The translations under genes were made by a program, and so were the position numbers. Under the pieces are notes generated by a model. It was given only the letters and a program-made list of their open reading frames with translations. It was not told the DNA's origin and made no database searches. This document shows, in pieces, positions 8,099 through 16,368 of a stretch of DNA of 64,000 nt (position 1 is its first letter; each line of letters starts with the position of its first letter). Origin of the DNA: Fen-1254 sp963769605 (lineage in GTDB: Bacteria; Bacteroidota; Ignavibacteria; UBA10030); NCBI GenBank assembly GCA_963769605.1, contig CAVYML010000001.1, positions 310,001 through 374,000 of the forward strand. The letters are read 5' to 3'.

Positions 8099-8130
8099 TT
8101 GACTCAAATTTTATAAAAAATTGATACTTT
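8099..8130 (+). promoter_or_regulatory. efp: Possible promoter of efp
   Basis: TTGACT at 8099-8104 is followed after 20 bases by TACTTT (8125-8130), reminiscent of the TTG / TAnnTTTG promoters of Bacteroidetes, and lies 34 bp before the efp start in an A/T-rich stretch. There is no experimental support and the spacing is long. Confidence 0.3.
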
Positions 8131-8163
8131 TTAACCAAAATTGATAGGATTCTGACAAATTTT

Positions 8164-8724
8164 ATGGCGACGACTGGCGACTTTCGAATTGGCATGGTTA
8201 TTCGCTTTAACGGCGAACTTCACAGAATTGAAGAATATATACACCGTTACCCCGGCAATTTAAGAGCATTTGTCCAAGTAAAGCTGCGTAGTCTTAAAAG
8301 CGGACGCATTACGGAAACAAGATATAGATCCGGGGAAGAGGTCGAAGAGGTGCGTGTAGAACAAAAAGAATTTCAATTCCTCTTTCATGATGGTTCAAGT
8401 TTTCAGTTTATGGACAAGCAATCCTATGAACAGATGCCGGTCGATGAAAAGGCGCTTGGTGTTGGAGCAAAATTTATAAAAGAAGGGGAGATCGTGCAGC
8501 TCCAAATGGTCGGTATGGACATTGTTGGAGCGGAACTTCCCTACAACGTGGAATTGAAGGTCATCGAAACGGTTCCGGGTGTAAAAGGTGATACGGCAAC
8601 AGGAGCACAAAAACCGGCTACGCTTGAAACGGGGGCTGTCATTAACGTTCCTTTGTTTATCAATGAAGGGGATACGATTCGGGTCGATGTGCGTACAGGG
8701 AAGTATCTTGAAAGAGCCAATTAA
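8164..8724 (+). CDS. efp: Elongation factor P
   Basis: Elongation factor P, 186 residues, which binds between the ribosomal P and E sites and helps form bonds at polyproline stretches. All three domains are present; the C-terminal OB domain ends with the family signature GDTIRVDVRTGKYLERAN. The domain I loop that reaches the peptidyl-transferase centre reads HRYPGNLRAF, where most bacteria have PGKG or PGRG. The tip residue that is beta-lysylated (Lys) or rhamnosylated (Arg) elsewhere is therefore Asn32. No modification enzyme (EpmA or EarP) is visible nearby, which fits an unmodified protein. The start lacks a clear Shine-Dalgarno site, but the N-terminus MATTGDFRIGMVIRF aligns with the family start. 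The gene stands alone between repeats and accB. Confidence 0.95.
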   Translation: MATTGDFRIGMVIRFNGELHRIEEYIHRYPGNLRAFVQVKLRSLKSGRITETRYRSGEEVEEVRVEQKEFQFLFHDGSSFQFMDKQSYEQMPVDEKALGVGAKFIKEGEIVQLQMVGMDIVGAELPYNVELKVIETVPGVKGDTATGAQKPATLETGAVINVPLFINEGDTIRVDVRTGKYLERAN

Positions 8725-8764
8725 TAGTTACTCGATATGTGGAGGAAAACTCAGACGTTGTAAC

Positions 8765-8826
8765 GAGAAGTCGTGAATCCGTCTCAGAATGAGATACGAA
8801 TTCCTGCGAAACCGGCTTTTTGTCCA
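8765..8826 (+). repeat. Dispersed 62-bp repeat, copy 1 (upstream of accB)
   Basis: This stretch is about 85% identical, without gaps, to 62405-62466 downstream of bioY. Conserved blocks are GAGAAGTCG, GAATCCGT, AATGAGATA and GAATTCCTGCGAAA, with CTTTT.GTCCA at the right end. It lies about 48 bp before accB, after the efp stop. No open frame is shared, so it is more likely a dispersed repeat or structured RNA than coding. Confidence 0.7.
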
Positions 8827-8873
8827 TGCCTCTCGACAGCGCTTGACAATAAAAAGAGAATTTCGGAGCAGCC

Positions 8874-9350
8874 ATGGAAATTTCTTATATAAAAAAGATT
8901 ATTAAACTTGTTGAGAACAGCGATATCGATGAAATTGAAATCGATGAAGAGGGTAAAAAATTACGCGTTGCCAGAACCCGTCACAATGCTGCAGCTCAAC
9001 AGATTATGCTGCCGCCCGTCGTTCGGCAGTCCGGGAATCCTTCCGAGAGTCAGCATTCTACCCCGCAAGAATCAAAACCACTTATCGAGCCTGCCGCATC
9101 GGAGAATCAGTACCATGAAGTGCGTTCTCCCATCGTCGGCACGTTTTACAGGGCGCCGACCCCTGAAGCCGAACCGTACGTAGAAATCGGTCATCAAGTA
9201 AAAACCGGTGCAGTTCTCTGCATTGTGGAGGCGATGAAACTGATGAATGAAATCGAATCGGATGCCGACGGCAAGATCGTCAAGATTATGGTTGAAAACG
9301 GCAAACCGGTTGAGTACAATCAGGTCCTTTTCCTTGTCGAAAAAGCCTAA
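8874..9350 (+). CDS. accB: Biotin carboxyl carrier protein of acetyl-CoA carboxylase
   Basis: AccB, 158 residues, the biotin-bearing carrier of acetyl-CoA carboxylase, which makes malonyl-CoA for fatty-acid synthesis. The N-terminal helix region (SYIKKIIKLVENSDIDEIEI) is typical of true AccB. A proline/serine-rich linker (residues about 45-75) leads to the biotinyl domain (about 80-158), with the biotinylated lysine in CIVEAMKLMNEIE (Lys122). A GGAG-type site lies 6 bases before the ATG. The biotin carboxylase gene follows after 42 bp, the classical accB-accC pair; the carboxyltransferase genes are not in the window. Confidence 0.97.
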   Translation: MEISYIKKIIKLVENSDIDEIEIDEEGKKLRVARTRHNAAAQQIMLPPVVRQSGNPSESQHSTPQESKPLIEPAASENQYHEVRSPIVGTFYRAPTPEAEPYVEIGHQVKTGAVLCIVEAMKLMNEIESDADGKIVKIMVENGKPVEYNQVLFLVEKA

Positions 9351-9392
9351 GCTTTCATCTCAGTTATATACTCATAATAGACGAGTTCACAT

Positions 9393-10733
9393 TTGTTTAA
9401 AAAAATACTCATAGCAAACCGAGGTGAAATAGCGCTGCGGGTCATTCGTGCTGCTCACGAATTGGGAATTAAGACCGTAGCGGTTTATTCGGAAGCGGAT
9501 CGTGAATCATTACATGTGCGATTTGCAGACGAGGCTGTGTGTATCGGCCCTGCGGCGAGCAAGGAAAGTTATCTGAATATACCGCGTTTGATTGCAGCCG
9601 CAGAAGTAACGAATGCGGACAGCATACATCCGGGGTACGGCTTTTTATCCGAGAATGCTAATTTTGCAGAGATATGCGCCTCTTCCGGAATAATTTTTAT
9701 CGGGCCCAGTCCGGAAGCAATCACAGCAATGGGAGATAAGGCATTCGCAAAAGAAACAATGAAGCGGGCTGGCGTACCGGTCGTTCCAGGCAGCGAAGGC
9801 ATCATTTCCGATCTTAACGAGGCAAAAAAAATAACGCTTGAAATCGGTTTTCCCGTTATCATCAAGGCAACGGCAGGCGGAGGCGGGCGCGGCATGCGCA
9901 TCGTCCGGAGCGAGGATGAATTGGAAAATGCGTTTCAAACGGCAAGTCACGAAGCAGAAACAGCGTTCGGCAATCCTGCAGTCTACATCGAAAAATATAT
10001 TGAAGAGCCGCGCCATATTGAAATTCAAATTATGGGCGATAGCGCAGGAACAGTTCTCCATTTTGGCGAAAGAGATTGCAGCATTCAACGGAGGCATCAA
10101 AAACTTTTGGAAGAATCGCCTTCTCCGGCCCTGTCTGCGGAATTACGGGAAGCTATGGGCGCTGCAGCAATCAAGGGAGCCAAAAGCGCAAAATATATCG
10201 GAGCGGGAACAATAGAATTTCTGCTCGACAAGAATAAAAATTTCTATTTCATGGAAATGAATACGCGCATACAGGTCGAGCATCCCGTCACGGAAGAGGT
10301 ATACGGAGTAGACCTCGTCAAAATGCAGTTGCAAGTCGTTGCCGGAGAGCGGCTCAAACGTCAAAAATTGAAACCCCTCTGGCATGCTATCGAGTGCCGC
10401 ATTAATGCGGAAGATCCGTCGGCAGGATTCCGTCCATCTCCGGGCCATATTACGAGCCTTCATTTCCCGGGCGGCTTCGGCATTCGCGTCGATTCTCACG
10501 CGTACGCGGGATATTATATTCCGCCGTATTATGATTCGCTGATAGCCAAGTTGATTGTAAAAGGAAAAAACCGCGAGGAAGCGATTTCACGCATGCATCG
10601 AGCGCTCGATGAATTCGTTATCGAAGGCGTCAAGACAACCATTCCATTCCATAAAAAACTTATGATGAACGAACGATTTCGAAGCGGAAATTTCGATACA
10701 AATTTTATAGAGACATTTGCGTTTGAAGAATAG
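9393..10733 (+). CDS. accC: Biotin carboxylase subunit of acetyl-CoA carboxylase
   Basis: AccC, 446 residues, carboxylates the biotin carried by AccB using ATP and bicarbonate. The N-terminus MFKKILIANRGEIALRVIRA is the family standard and fixes the start at a TTG codon (9393). The ATP-grasp glycine loop is GGGGRGMRIV (about residue 163), followed by EKYIEEPRHIEIQ, the catalytic ERDCSIQRRHQK and MNTRIQVEHPVTEEV. Length matches the Escherichia coli enzyme (449). A methylcrotonyl- or propionyl-CoA carboxylase is less likely because those are usually longer. A heptamer repeat tract begins seven bases after the stop codon. Confidence 0.97.
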   Translation: MFKKILIANRGEIALRVIRAAHELGIKTVAVYSEADRESLHVRFADEAVCIGPAASKESYLNIPRLIAAAEVTNADSIHPGYGFLSENANFAEICASSGIIFIGPSPEAITAMGDKAFAKETMKRAGVPVVPGSEGIISDLNEAKKITLEIGFPVIIKATAGGGGRGMRIVRSEDELENAFQTASHEAETAFGNPAVYIEKYIEEPRHIEIQIMGDSAGTVLHFGERDCSIQRRHQKLLEESPSPALSAELREAMGAAAIKGAKSAKYIGAGTIEFLLDKNKNFYFMEMNTRIQVEHPVTEEVYGVDLVKMQLQVVAGERLKRQKLKPLWHAIECRINAEDPSAGFRPSPGHITSLHFPGGFGIRVDSHAYAGYYIPPYYDSLIAKLIVKGKNREEAISRMHRALDEFVIEGVKTTIPFHKKLMMNERFRSGNFDTNFIETFAFEE

Positions 10734-10739
10734 TGGAAG

Positions 10740-10938
10740 ATGGTGAATGGTAAATGGTGAATAGTAAATTGTAAATGGTCATGAGCAAATAAAACTCGTT
10801 AGCAGGCTTTGTTTGAAAGAAAAAAATCTGTAATCTGAAATTAGCAACTATAAATTTGTAATCTGAAATTTGCAATTTATAAATATGTAATCTGAAATTG
10901 GCAACTATAAATTTGCAATTTGAAATTTGCAATTTATA
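10740..10938 (+). repeat. Two heptamer tracts, the second with a 28-nt higher-order period
   Basis: At 10740-10781 are six units of the ATGGTRA family in phase. At 10826-10938 are sixteen units (one expanded to 8 nt) of the type ATCTGAA, ATTTGCA, ACTATAA, ATTTGTA. In this second tract four successive units form a super-unit that recurs four times at 28- or 29-nt steps. The gcvH ribosome binding site starts six bases after the last unit. Confidence 0.9.
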
Positions 10939-10955
10939 AATTTTAGGAGTTCCCC

Positions 10956-11336
10956 ATGAATTTTCCGGAACAGTTAAAATATACAAAAGATCATGAATGG
11001 CTTTTAGTCGACGGCTCTCTAGGAACGGTCGGTATAACAGATTTCGCACAGAGTGAACTCGGAGACATTGTGTTTGTCGAAATGCCGGAAATCGGTGCTG
11101 CGCTTGAGCAAGGGAAATCGTTTGGAACAATAGAAGCCGTAAAGGCGGTCTCCGACCTTTTTGCACCGGTCAGCGGGAAAGTGCTGGAGGTGAACGCTCT
11201 CTGTAATGATCACCCGGAGCAGATCAATAAGGATCCATACGGTGAAGGCTGGCTGATTAAAATTCATATTACGGATCTTGCTCAGACCGGACACTTACTT
11301 GATGTCAACGCGTATAGACAATTGACTGACAAATAA
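10956..11336 (+). CDS. gcvH: Glycine cleavage system H protein
   Basis: GcvH, 126 residues, the lipoyl-carrying shuttle of the glycine cleavage system, which moves the aminomethyl group between the P, T and L proteins. The N-terminus YTKDHEWL is the family signature, and the lipoylated lysine lies in GTIEAVKAVSDLF (Lys63). ELGDIVFVEMPEIG and the C-terminal DPYGEGWLIKI segment are also typical. A TAGGAG ribosome binding site sits 7 bases before the ATG. The partners gcvT and gcvP are not adjacent; in related organisms H protein may also serve lipoate metabolism more broadly. The stop codon is immediately followed by a heterogeneous 164-bp spacer. Confidence 0.96.
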   Translation: MNFPEQLKYTKDHEWLLVDGSLGTVGITDFAQSELGDIVFVEMPEIGAALEQGKSFGTIEAVKAVSDLFAPVSGKVLEVNALCNDHPEQINKDPYGEGWLIKIHITDLAQTGHLLDVNAYRQLTDK

Positions 11337-11500
11337 TGAAGATTACCCAATACAGGGCATTGTTGCTTCTACGAGAGGAGAAGCGGCAAATCAGTTTTTT
11401 GGGGAGCGATGCGACGGCAGCGCGTTCAAAGCGAATGCCGGAGAATCATGGAGGCGGTTAAAAAAAACAGGTGCAGTCCGGCAGGTGAAGGATTGAAATT

Positions 11501-14092
11501 GTGATTGAGTCGATGGGACAAAAAAATCAACTGAAAAAGGCAAAGCGCCTCACGCACTTCTTTTTTGCTGCAGAGAGCGTCGTCTTTCTTCTCCTCATCT
11601 TAAGCTTGTTGTTTTTCTTTTCTTATCGTCGTTCCTTCCGTCATTTTCGTGAATCAGATTTTATTCATCAACAGCAGCGTATTACACATCTTACAAATGC
11701 TCACCGGGCATTGCTTGAAGAAGAAGGAGATACACTGTGGTCCGATTTCTCTTCAACTTTATTCAAACGGATGGATAATCTTATTCTCGATGACTGGAAA
11801 AGCTACCGTGAATTGGCTGCATTGAGTGAATCTGAAGATCCGGAGAGCCGGAAAGAAGCCGATCAGCAGAACATCGAGTGCGTCGATTCATTGATCCATC
11901 TCGTACCTGCCATGACTGAAGAACGGAATGCAATTCAATTCTCTTCCTATGTTTTAAGATCCCGAATCAGAGACAAAAACGATGAGCTTCTTTTTTCGGA
12001 AATGCAGCGGCTTCAGCGGATGCATGATGAAGAGTCTTCGGCAGCAGAACGCTGGACATTTCTATGGATCGCACTTGCAGGACTTGTCTATGGGTCTGCA
12101 CTGCTTCTTGCTGTGCTGTATAGAAAGCAAAAGGGAAAAGCGGAAGAAGGACTCGATAGTTTGTTTTTTACTTTTGAATCTACGCTTAATCCCGTCCAAA
12201 TAGTTCGTTCCGACGGAACAACCCGTTATGCAAATCCTGCTTTTTATAAGTGGAGCGGATCCGATCCGGATAATGCAGGGAATGATTTTTTCCTGCAAAC
12301 GGTTCATGGAGACGCCGATATGCAGAATATATCGATATGGGAAACTGCAAAACCGGCTTTGCATCGGGCACAATCATGGTCGGGAGAAATCTTACGCACG
12401 AGGCCCGATGGCCAAACTGCCGTTGCCGATATTCTGATTGTTCCTTTTATCCGCAGAAATGAAAATATACTTGATTACATTGTCTTCTATACGGATACAA
12501 CGAAGAAAAAGGAATATGCCCAAAAATTAGAAGAAACACAGAAGCTCTATAAGAATATTGTTGAAGGATCTCTCGATGGATTGATGGTAGTTCAGAACAA
12601 TGCGCTGATCTTTGCAAATCCGAAGGCGGTTAGTATTTTCGGATACGAATCGACCGATGATATGCAGCGTGTTCCTTTTGCGGATCTGCTCCATTTCGAT
12701 GAAGGCGAAACATTTTCTGCCGGCAATATTCTATCGGAAAGTATTTCTCTTGGAAAAGCAGAGTTTCGATGCAGGACAAAAAATGCAAATATTATCGATG
12801 TCGAAGCACATACGTTACCCATAGACTGGGAAGGGCAGGCGGCAGTGCTCATCTCGTTCCACGATGTTACAGAAAGAAAAATGATGGAACGAGAACGGGC
12901 ATTGTGCGTTTGGGAACAGGAAAAGTTGAGTGAAATAGACAAACAGCTCGTTGGAACAGTGGAGCTGGAAAATATTCTTGATGCAATCATTCAACAAACG
13001 ATGAAATTGACCAAATCCGGATTTGCAGGAATTCTCATCTACGATTCTGAATCGACAACATATTATTGGAAAGGGTTAAAAGGGAATGTTCATGAATTCT
13101 CCGGCGATTGGATCGAAGCCGCGCCTGAGTTTAAAATTCTGGCAAAGCGGAACGAAATGACGATTCTCGGACGCGAAGGAAATAAGGAAGAACCCTCCCT
13201 CAGAGGCATTCCCGAATTATCCTCTGAAAATATTGCAACGGCTGCATTTTTTCCGCTGCAGGTGGAAAAAGCATTGCGAGGATTCTTCATTGTTGGTTAT
13301 CCATCGCTGCATGATTTTTCCGACAAAGAAATCCGGTTGTTAAATTCACTTGCAGAAAAATGCTCAATTGCAATGGTCAACGCGAAATCATACGACGATC
13401 TTTTGGAACATGAAAAAGAATTGAAACTGCTCTCAGCATCTCGTGTTCAAGTGCAGGAGGAAGAAAGAAGGAGGATAGCACGGGAAATTCATGACGGCCT
13501 CGGGCAGCTCCTGACCGCAATAAAGTTCAATCTGGAAATTTTGGAGGATACTATCTCTACTACTCCGGACGAACAAAATCGGATCAATGATATGAAGAAA
13601 TTGCTGGACGACGTCATGAAAGAGGCGCGAGAATTATCGTATAGCCTTATGCCGAGCGTCCTTGAAGATTTCGGCCTTATTCCTGCCATGCAGCTTCTTT
13701 GTGAACAGTTTTCTCAGCAGACCGGTATTCATGTCCAATTTCTTCCGCATGGCGATCCCGACCGATTCGGCATAGATTTAGAAATCGGCATCTATCGAAT
13801 TGCACAGGAAGCGCTGATGAATATTCAAAAACATGCTTCGGCTACTAATGTTGAATTGCAAATTATTGTGACTGAACACGCAGTACGGATGACGGTGGAA
13901 GATAACGGAAAAGGATTTGCTGCTGCACAAAAAATAATACGACGACAAACGGGCAGAAAAGGAATAGGATTGATGAAGATGCGTGAGCGAACCTCGCTCT
14001 TGGACGGGATTTTTTCAATAGAATCGGCATTGAAGCACGGAACTTTGCTTTGCGTTGAAATACCCATCCCGAAAAAAGAGAGCAAACCATGA
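11501..14092 (+). CDS. PAS-PAS-GAF sensor histidine kinase of the NarX/HisKA_3 type
   Basis: An 863-residue membrane histidine kinase. A transmembrane helix (about residues 20-41), a roughly 140-residue periplasmic part and a second helix (185-206) form the sensor. Two PAS domains follow (about 218-335 and 348-455), then a GAF domain (483-625), a HisKA_3 dimerisation domain with the phospho-acceptor in REIHDGLGQ (His664), and an ATPase domain with N-box EALMNIQKHA and the VEDNGKGF motif. The start is a GTG at 11501 with AAGGA 8 bases before it; ATG at 11513 is an alternative. It overlaps the LuxR-type regulator by 4 bases (ATGA), so the two form a two-component system. Its signal is unknown; the next genes downstream are the surface-fibre locus, a possible target. 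Confidence 0.93.
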   Translation: MIESMGQKNQLKKAKRLTHFFFAAESVVFLLLILSLLFFFSYRRSFRHFRESDFIHQQQRITHLTNAHRALLEEEGDTLWSDFSSTLFKRMDNLILDDWKSYRELAALSESEDPESRKEADQQNIECVDSLIHLVPAMTEERNAIQFSSYVLRSRIRDKNDELLFSEMQRLQRMHDEESSAAERWTFLWIALAGLVYGSALLLAVLYRKQKGKAEEGLDSLFFTFESTLNPVQIVRSDGTTRYANPAFYKWSGSDPDNAGNDFFLQTVHGDADMQNISIWETAKPALHRAQSWSGEILRTRPDGQTAVADILIVPFIRRNENILDYIVFYTDTTKKKEYAQKLEETQKLYKNIVEGSLDGLMVVQNNALIFANPKAVSIFGYESTDDMQRVPFADLLHFDEGETFSAGNILSESISLGKAEFRCRTKNANIIDVEAHTLPIDWEGQAAVLISFHDVTERKMMERERALCVWEQEKLSEIDKQLVGTVELENILDAIIQQTMKLTKSGFAGILIYDSESTTYYWKGLKGNVHEFSGDWIEAAPEFKILAKRNEMTILGREGNKEEPSLRGIPELSSENIATAAFFPLQVEKALRGFFIVGYPSLHDFSDKEIRLLNSLAEKCSIAMVNAKSYDDLLEHEKELKLLSASRVQVQEEERRRIAREIHDGLGQLLTAIKFNLEILEDTISTTPDEQNRINDMKKLLDDVMKEARELSYSLMPSVLEDFGLIPAMQLLCEQFSQQTGIHVQFLPHGDPDRFGIDLEIGIYRIAQEALMNIQKHASATNVELQIIVTEHAVRMTVEDNGKGFAAAQKIIRRQTGRKGIGLMKMRERTSLLDGIFSIESALKHGTLLCVEIPIPKKESKP

Positions 14093-14760
14093 AAGTTCGA
14101 TTGCTGCTGGCGGACGATCATCCTCTTGTGAGGAGCGGTCTTATTAAATTGCTGGAATCCTACAAAGACTTTATCGTTATAGGAGAAGCAGAAGACGGTG
14201 AAGAAGCCGTTGCCATGACGAGAAAACTCAAGCCGGACATTGCCATTATAGATCTTTCGATGCCGAAATTATCGGGAATTGAAGTGACAAAAATTATATG
14301 CAAAGAAATTCCAGAGACGAAAGTCCTTGTCCTGACGATGCATGAAAACGAAGAATATATATATCAAATACTCAAGTCCGGCGCAGGCGGTTACATTCTC
14401 AAAAATGCTACGAAAGATGAACTTGCATCGGCAATTCACGAAGTGGCGAGTGGAAAAAAATTCTTCAGTCCAAAAGTTTCGGAAATCATAGTTAATAGAT
14501 ACCTCCACAAAGCGAAGGAGAGAGATGCGGCAGCGAGTGAAGATGATGGAGGACTTCCTTTGACCCGCCGGGAAAAAGAAATATTGTATCAAATCGCGCT
14601 CGGTAAAAATAATGCGCAAATAGGCGAAATCATGTTTATCAGTCCCCGAACTGTGGAAACGCACCGTACGAACATCATGCAAAAATTGGACATTCATGAC
14701 GCCTCCAACCTTGTCCGGTTCGCATTGATGAACAAGGATAAACTTGGCGTTGCAGAATGA
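14089..14760 (+). CDS. NarL/LuxR-family response regulator
   Basis: A 223-residue response regulator: receiver domain (residues 1-120) with acidic pocket Asp9-Asp10, phospho-acceptor Asp55 in IAIIDLSMPK, Thr83 and Lys105, then a LuxR-type helix-turn-helix (about 155-215) with LTRREKEILYQIALG and SPRTVETHRTNIMQKL. Such regulators bind short inverted half-sites as dimers once phosphorylated. Its ATG overlaps the kinase stop, so it is surely the partner of that kinase. The palindrome TACGGTAATTACCGTA, 1.4 kb downstream in front of the giant surface-protein gene, is a reasonable candidate operator, but the link is inference. Confidence 0.95.
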   Translation: MKVRLLLADDHPLVRSGLIKLLESYKDFIVIGEAEDGEEAVAMTRKLKPDIAIIDLSMPKLSGIEVTKIICKEIPETKVLVLTMHENEEYIYQILKSGAGGYILKNATKDELASAIHEVASGKKFFSPKVSEIIVNRYLHKAKERDAAASEDDGGLPLTRREKEILYQIALGKNNAQIGEIMFISPRTVETHRTNIMQKLDIHDASNLVRFALMNKDKLGVAE

Positions 14761-14772
14761 TGCGGCGTTCAA

Positions 14773-14829
14773 GGTGCTGCGGTGCTGCGGTTATTTGGTT
14801 AGTTAGTTGTTTAGTTATTTAATTATTTA
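14773..14829 (+). repeat. Octamer repeat tract interrupted by the IS element
   Basis: GGTGCTGC occurs twice in tandem (14773-14788), and from 14799 8-nt units of the type TTAGTTAG, TTGTTTAG, TTATTTAA run up to the left end of the insertion sequence. The tract continues in the same phase at 16022 (TTATTTAG, TTATTTTG) once the element and one 7-bp duplication are removed. Confidence 0.8.
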
Positions 14830-16021
14830 CTGACGTTACGCAACAGCGATAAATTCGTATATTTGAGCAATTGCCACTCTGGAGCGAATGATTTGAGTGG
14901 AGCACTCAAAGAGACAACACACAAGGTGTCCATTGGACAAAAACCTTCTCCATTTATATGTAGATAGTTTATTAAGCACATTTTCTCGCTCAACAGCAAC
15001 ATCAGTTTCAGCAATGATTGATGGAGCCTATAGTCATGACAGCATCACTCGATTTCTATCAAACAGGCAGTTGACATCTCGTGATCTGTGGTATCAAGTA
15101 AAATCGATTGTGCGAGCGATAGAAAGCGATTATGGTATCTTGATCGTTGATGATAGTATTTCACACAAACCTCACATGGATGAAAACGACATCGTCTGCT
15201 GGCACTATGACCACAGCAGCGGCAAGAGCGTCAAAGGTATTAACATCGTTTCCGTCTTGTATCATAGTCAAGGTCTCTCGATTCCTGTCGCTTACACACT
15301 TGTAGAAAAGACAGAACATAGCATTGATTCCACGACCGGCAAAGAAAAACGAGTCAGCACAACAAGTAAGAACGAACATTTTCGAGCGATGCTTGCGCAG
15401 AGTGCTAAAAACATGCGATTCCGTTATGTTTTAAGCGATGTCTGGTATGCATCGGTCGAGAATATGAAATACATCAAAAATACATTGCACCGAGATTTTG
15501 TGATGCCACTGAAAACAAATCGTAAAGTAGCACTTTCGGCTGCAGAGAAACGAGCCGGGAAATATGTAACAGTCGAAACACTCCAGCCCAAGGTCAACGA
15601 ACACCTTACCGTGTATCTCGAAGGACTCACCTTTTCGGTGCGACTCATTCGTCAGGTCTTTATAAACAAAGATCACTCTCAGGGTGTGTTGTATCTTGCC
15701 TGCAGTGATACAACGCTTACATATCAACACATGATCGATCTCTATCAAAAACGATGGAAGATCGAAGAGTACCACAAAGCGTTAAAGCAACAGTGTGCAT
15801 TGTCTTGTTCTCCTGCTCATACGGTGACAACACAATCGTCACATATTTTTTGCTCTCTCTGTGCTTTTGTCAAACTTGAGCTTATGCACAGAATCATGGC
15901 GGTCTCTTATGAAGGATTGAAAATCAATCTCCATCTACATGCGTTGAAGACCGCATTCAAATATTTGAAAACGCTACAACCATTAGATTGGGCTACTAAA
16001 CCTATTTTTGCGTAACATCAG
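14830..16021 (+). mobile_element. IS4-type insertion sequence (1192 bp) with terminal inverted repeats and 7-bp target duplication
   Basis: The ends are 14-bp inverted repeats with one mismatch: CTGACGTTACGCAA at 14830-14843 and, on the minus strand, CTGATGTTACGCAA at 16008-16021. The flanks are the direct repeat TTATTTA at 14823-14829 and 16022-16028. One intact transposase gene fills the element, and its stop codon lies inside the right inverted repeat. Because the site is an octamer repeat, the 7-bp duplication is supported by phase restoration and not by sequence alone. All parts look intact, so the insertion may be recent. Confidence 0.9.
14897..16015 (+). CDS. IS4-family transposase (DDE)
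   Basis: A 372-residue DDE transposase. The catalytic residues fit ILIVDDSISHKP (first Asp), YVLSDVWYAS (second Asp) and the IS4-family Y-(2)-R-(3)-E-(6)-K signature, seen exactly in YQKRWKIEEYHKALK (Glu). It starts at a GTG (14897), has no frameshift and ends in the right inverted repeat. The product cuts and pastes the 1192-bp element. Nothing in the sequence points to a passenger gene. Confidence 0.92.
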   Translation: MEHSKRQHTRCPLDKNLLHLYVDSLLSTFSRSTATSVSAMIDGAYSHDSITRFLSNRQLTSRDLWYQVKSIVRAIESDYGILIVDDSISHKPHMDENDIVCWHYDHSSGKSVKGINIVSVLYHSQGLSIPVAYTLVEKTEHSIDSTTGKEKRVSTTSKNEHFRAMLAQSAKNMRFRYVLSDVWYASVENMKYIKNTLHRDFVMPLKTNRKVALSAAEKRAGKYVTVETLQPKVNEHLTVYLEGLTFSVRLIRQVFINKDHSQGVLYLACSDTTLTYQHMIDLYQKRWKIEEYHKALKQQCALSCSPAHTVTTQSSHIFCSLCAFVKLELMHRIMAVSYEGLKINLHLHALKTAFKYLKTLQPLDWATKPIFA

Positions 16022-16123
16022 TTATTTAGTTATTTTGTTGTATTTGTTCTACTTTTGTTCGGTTAAGGGCTTTCATTTCCTGCATTAGTTAAGTATGTCC
16101 CACCTTACGCATAAATTTTTATT

Positions 16124-16240
16124 GAATGTGCCTATTTGTACATTTTACGGTAATTACCGTAGGACTTACAGCTTTTGCCGTAATTGTAAAAATACGGTGA
16201 AAAAACGACGAAAATGATCTTCCTGATTGATATACTAAAG
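16124..16240 (+). promoter_or_regulatory. Conserved promoter cassette, copy 1 (giant surface-protein gene)
   Basis: This 117-bp stretch aligns without gaps to 29882-29998 in front of the receiver-protein operon. It contains a perfect 16-bp palindrome TACGGTAATTACCGTA (16146-16161), then GGACTTAC, an inverted half-site TTGCCGTA (16175-16182), a direct half-site TACGGTGA (16193-16200) and a TATACT box (16231-16236) that would serve as -10 element. No good -35 box is seen, consistent with activator dependence. In the gap 16022-16368 it is followed by a mini-ORF and a hairpin. Confidence 0.7.
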
Positions 16241-16293
16241 ATAAAAAATCATGAACATTCCACATTTGTCTGTGTAATGTGAGGAGGCTAAAA

Positions 16294-16320
16294 ATGTTCG
16301 TTGCAGATGGCGATGAATAG
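16294..16320 (+). other. Possible leader mini-ORF (8 codons) with strong ribosome binding site
   Basis: GAGGAGG at 16281-16287 is the best Shine-Dalgarno site in the region, and 6 bases later an ATG opens an 8-codon frame (MFVADGDE) that ends 48 bp before the giant gene. The giant gene itself has no good ribosome binding site. A similar arrangement precedes the genes at 35597 and 38332. Confidence 0.35.
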
Positions 16321-16341
16321 GCGGAAAAATTACGAATGGAT

Positions 16342-16359
16342 TTACATGGTATCATGTAA
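16342..16359 (+). promoter_or_regulatory. Inverted repeat just before the giant gene
   Basis: TTACATG and CATGTAA form perfect 7-bp arms around GTAT, ending 9 bp before the ATG at 16369. It could be an mRNA hairpin affecting initiation or an operator; nothing more can be said. Confidence 0.4.
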
Positions 16360-16368
16360 CTGCGATTA

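Noticed and set aside
11336..11461. 41-codon frame starting at the gcvH stop (TAATG overlap)
   Set aside because: No recognisable product and a composition unlike neighbours; could be a remnant, but support is too weak for a gene call.
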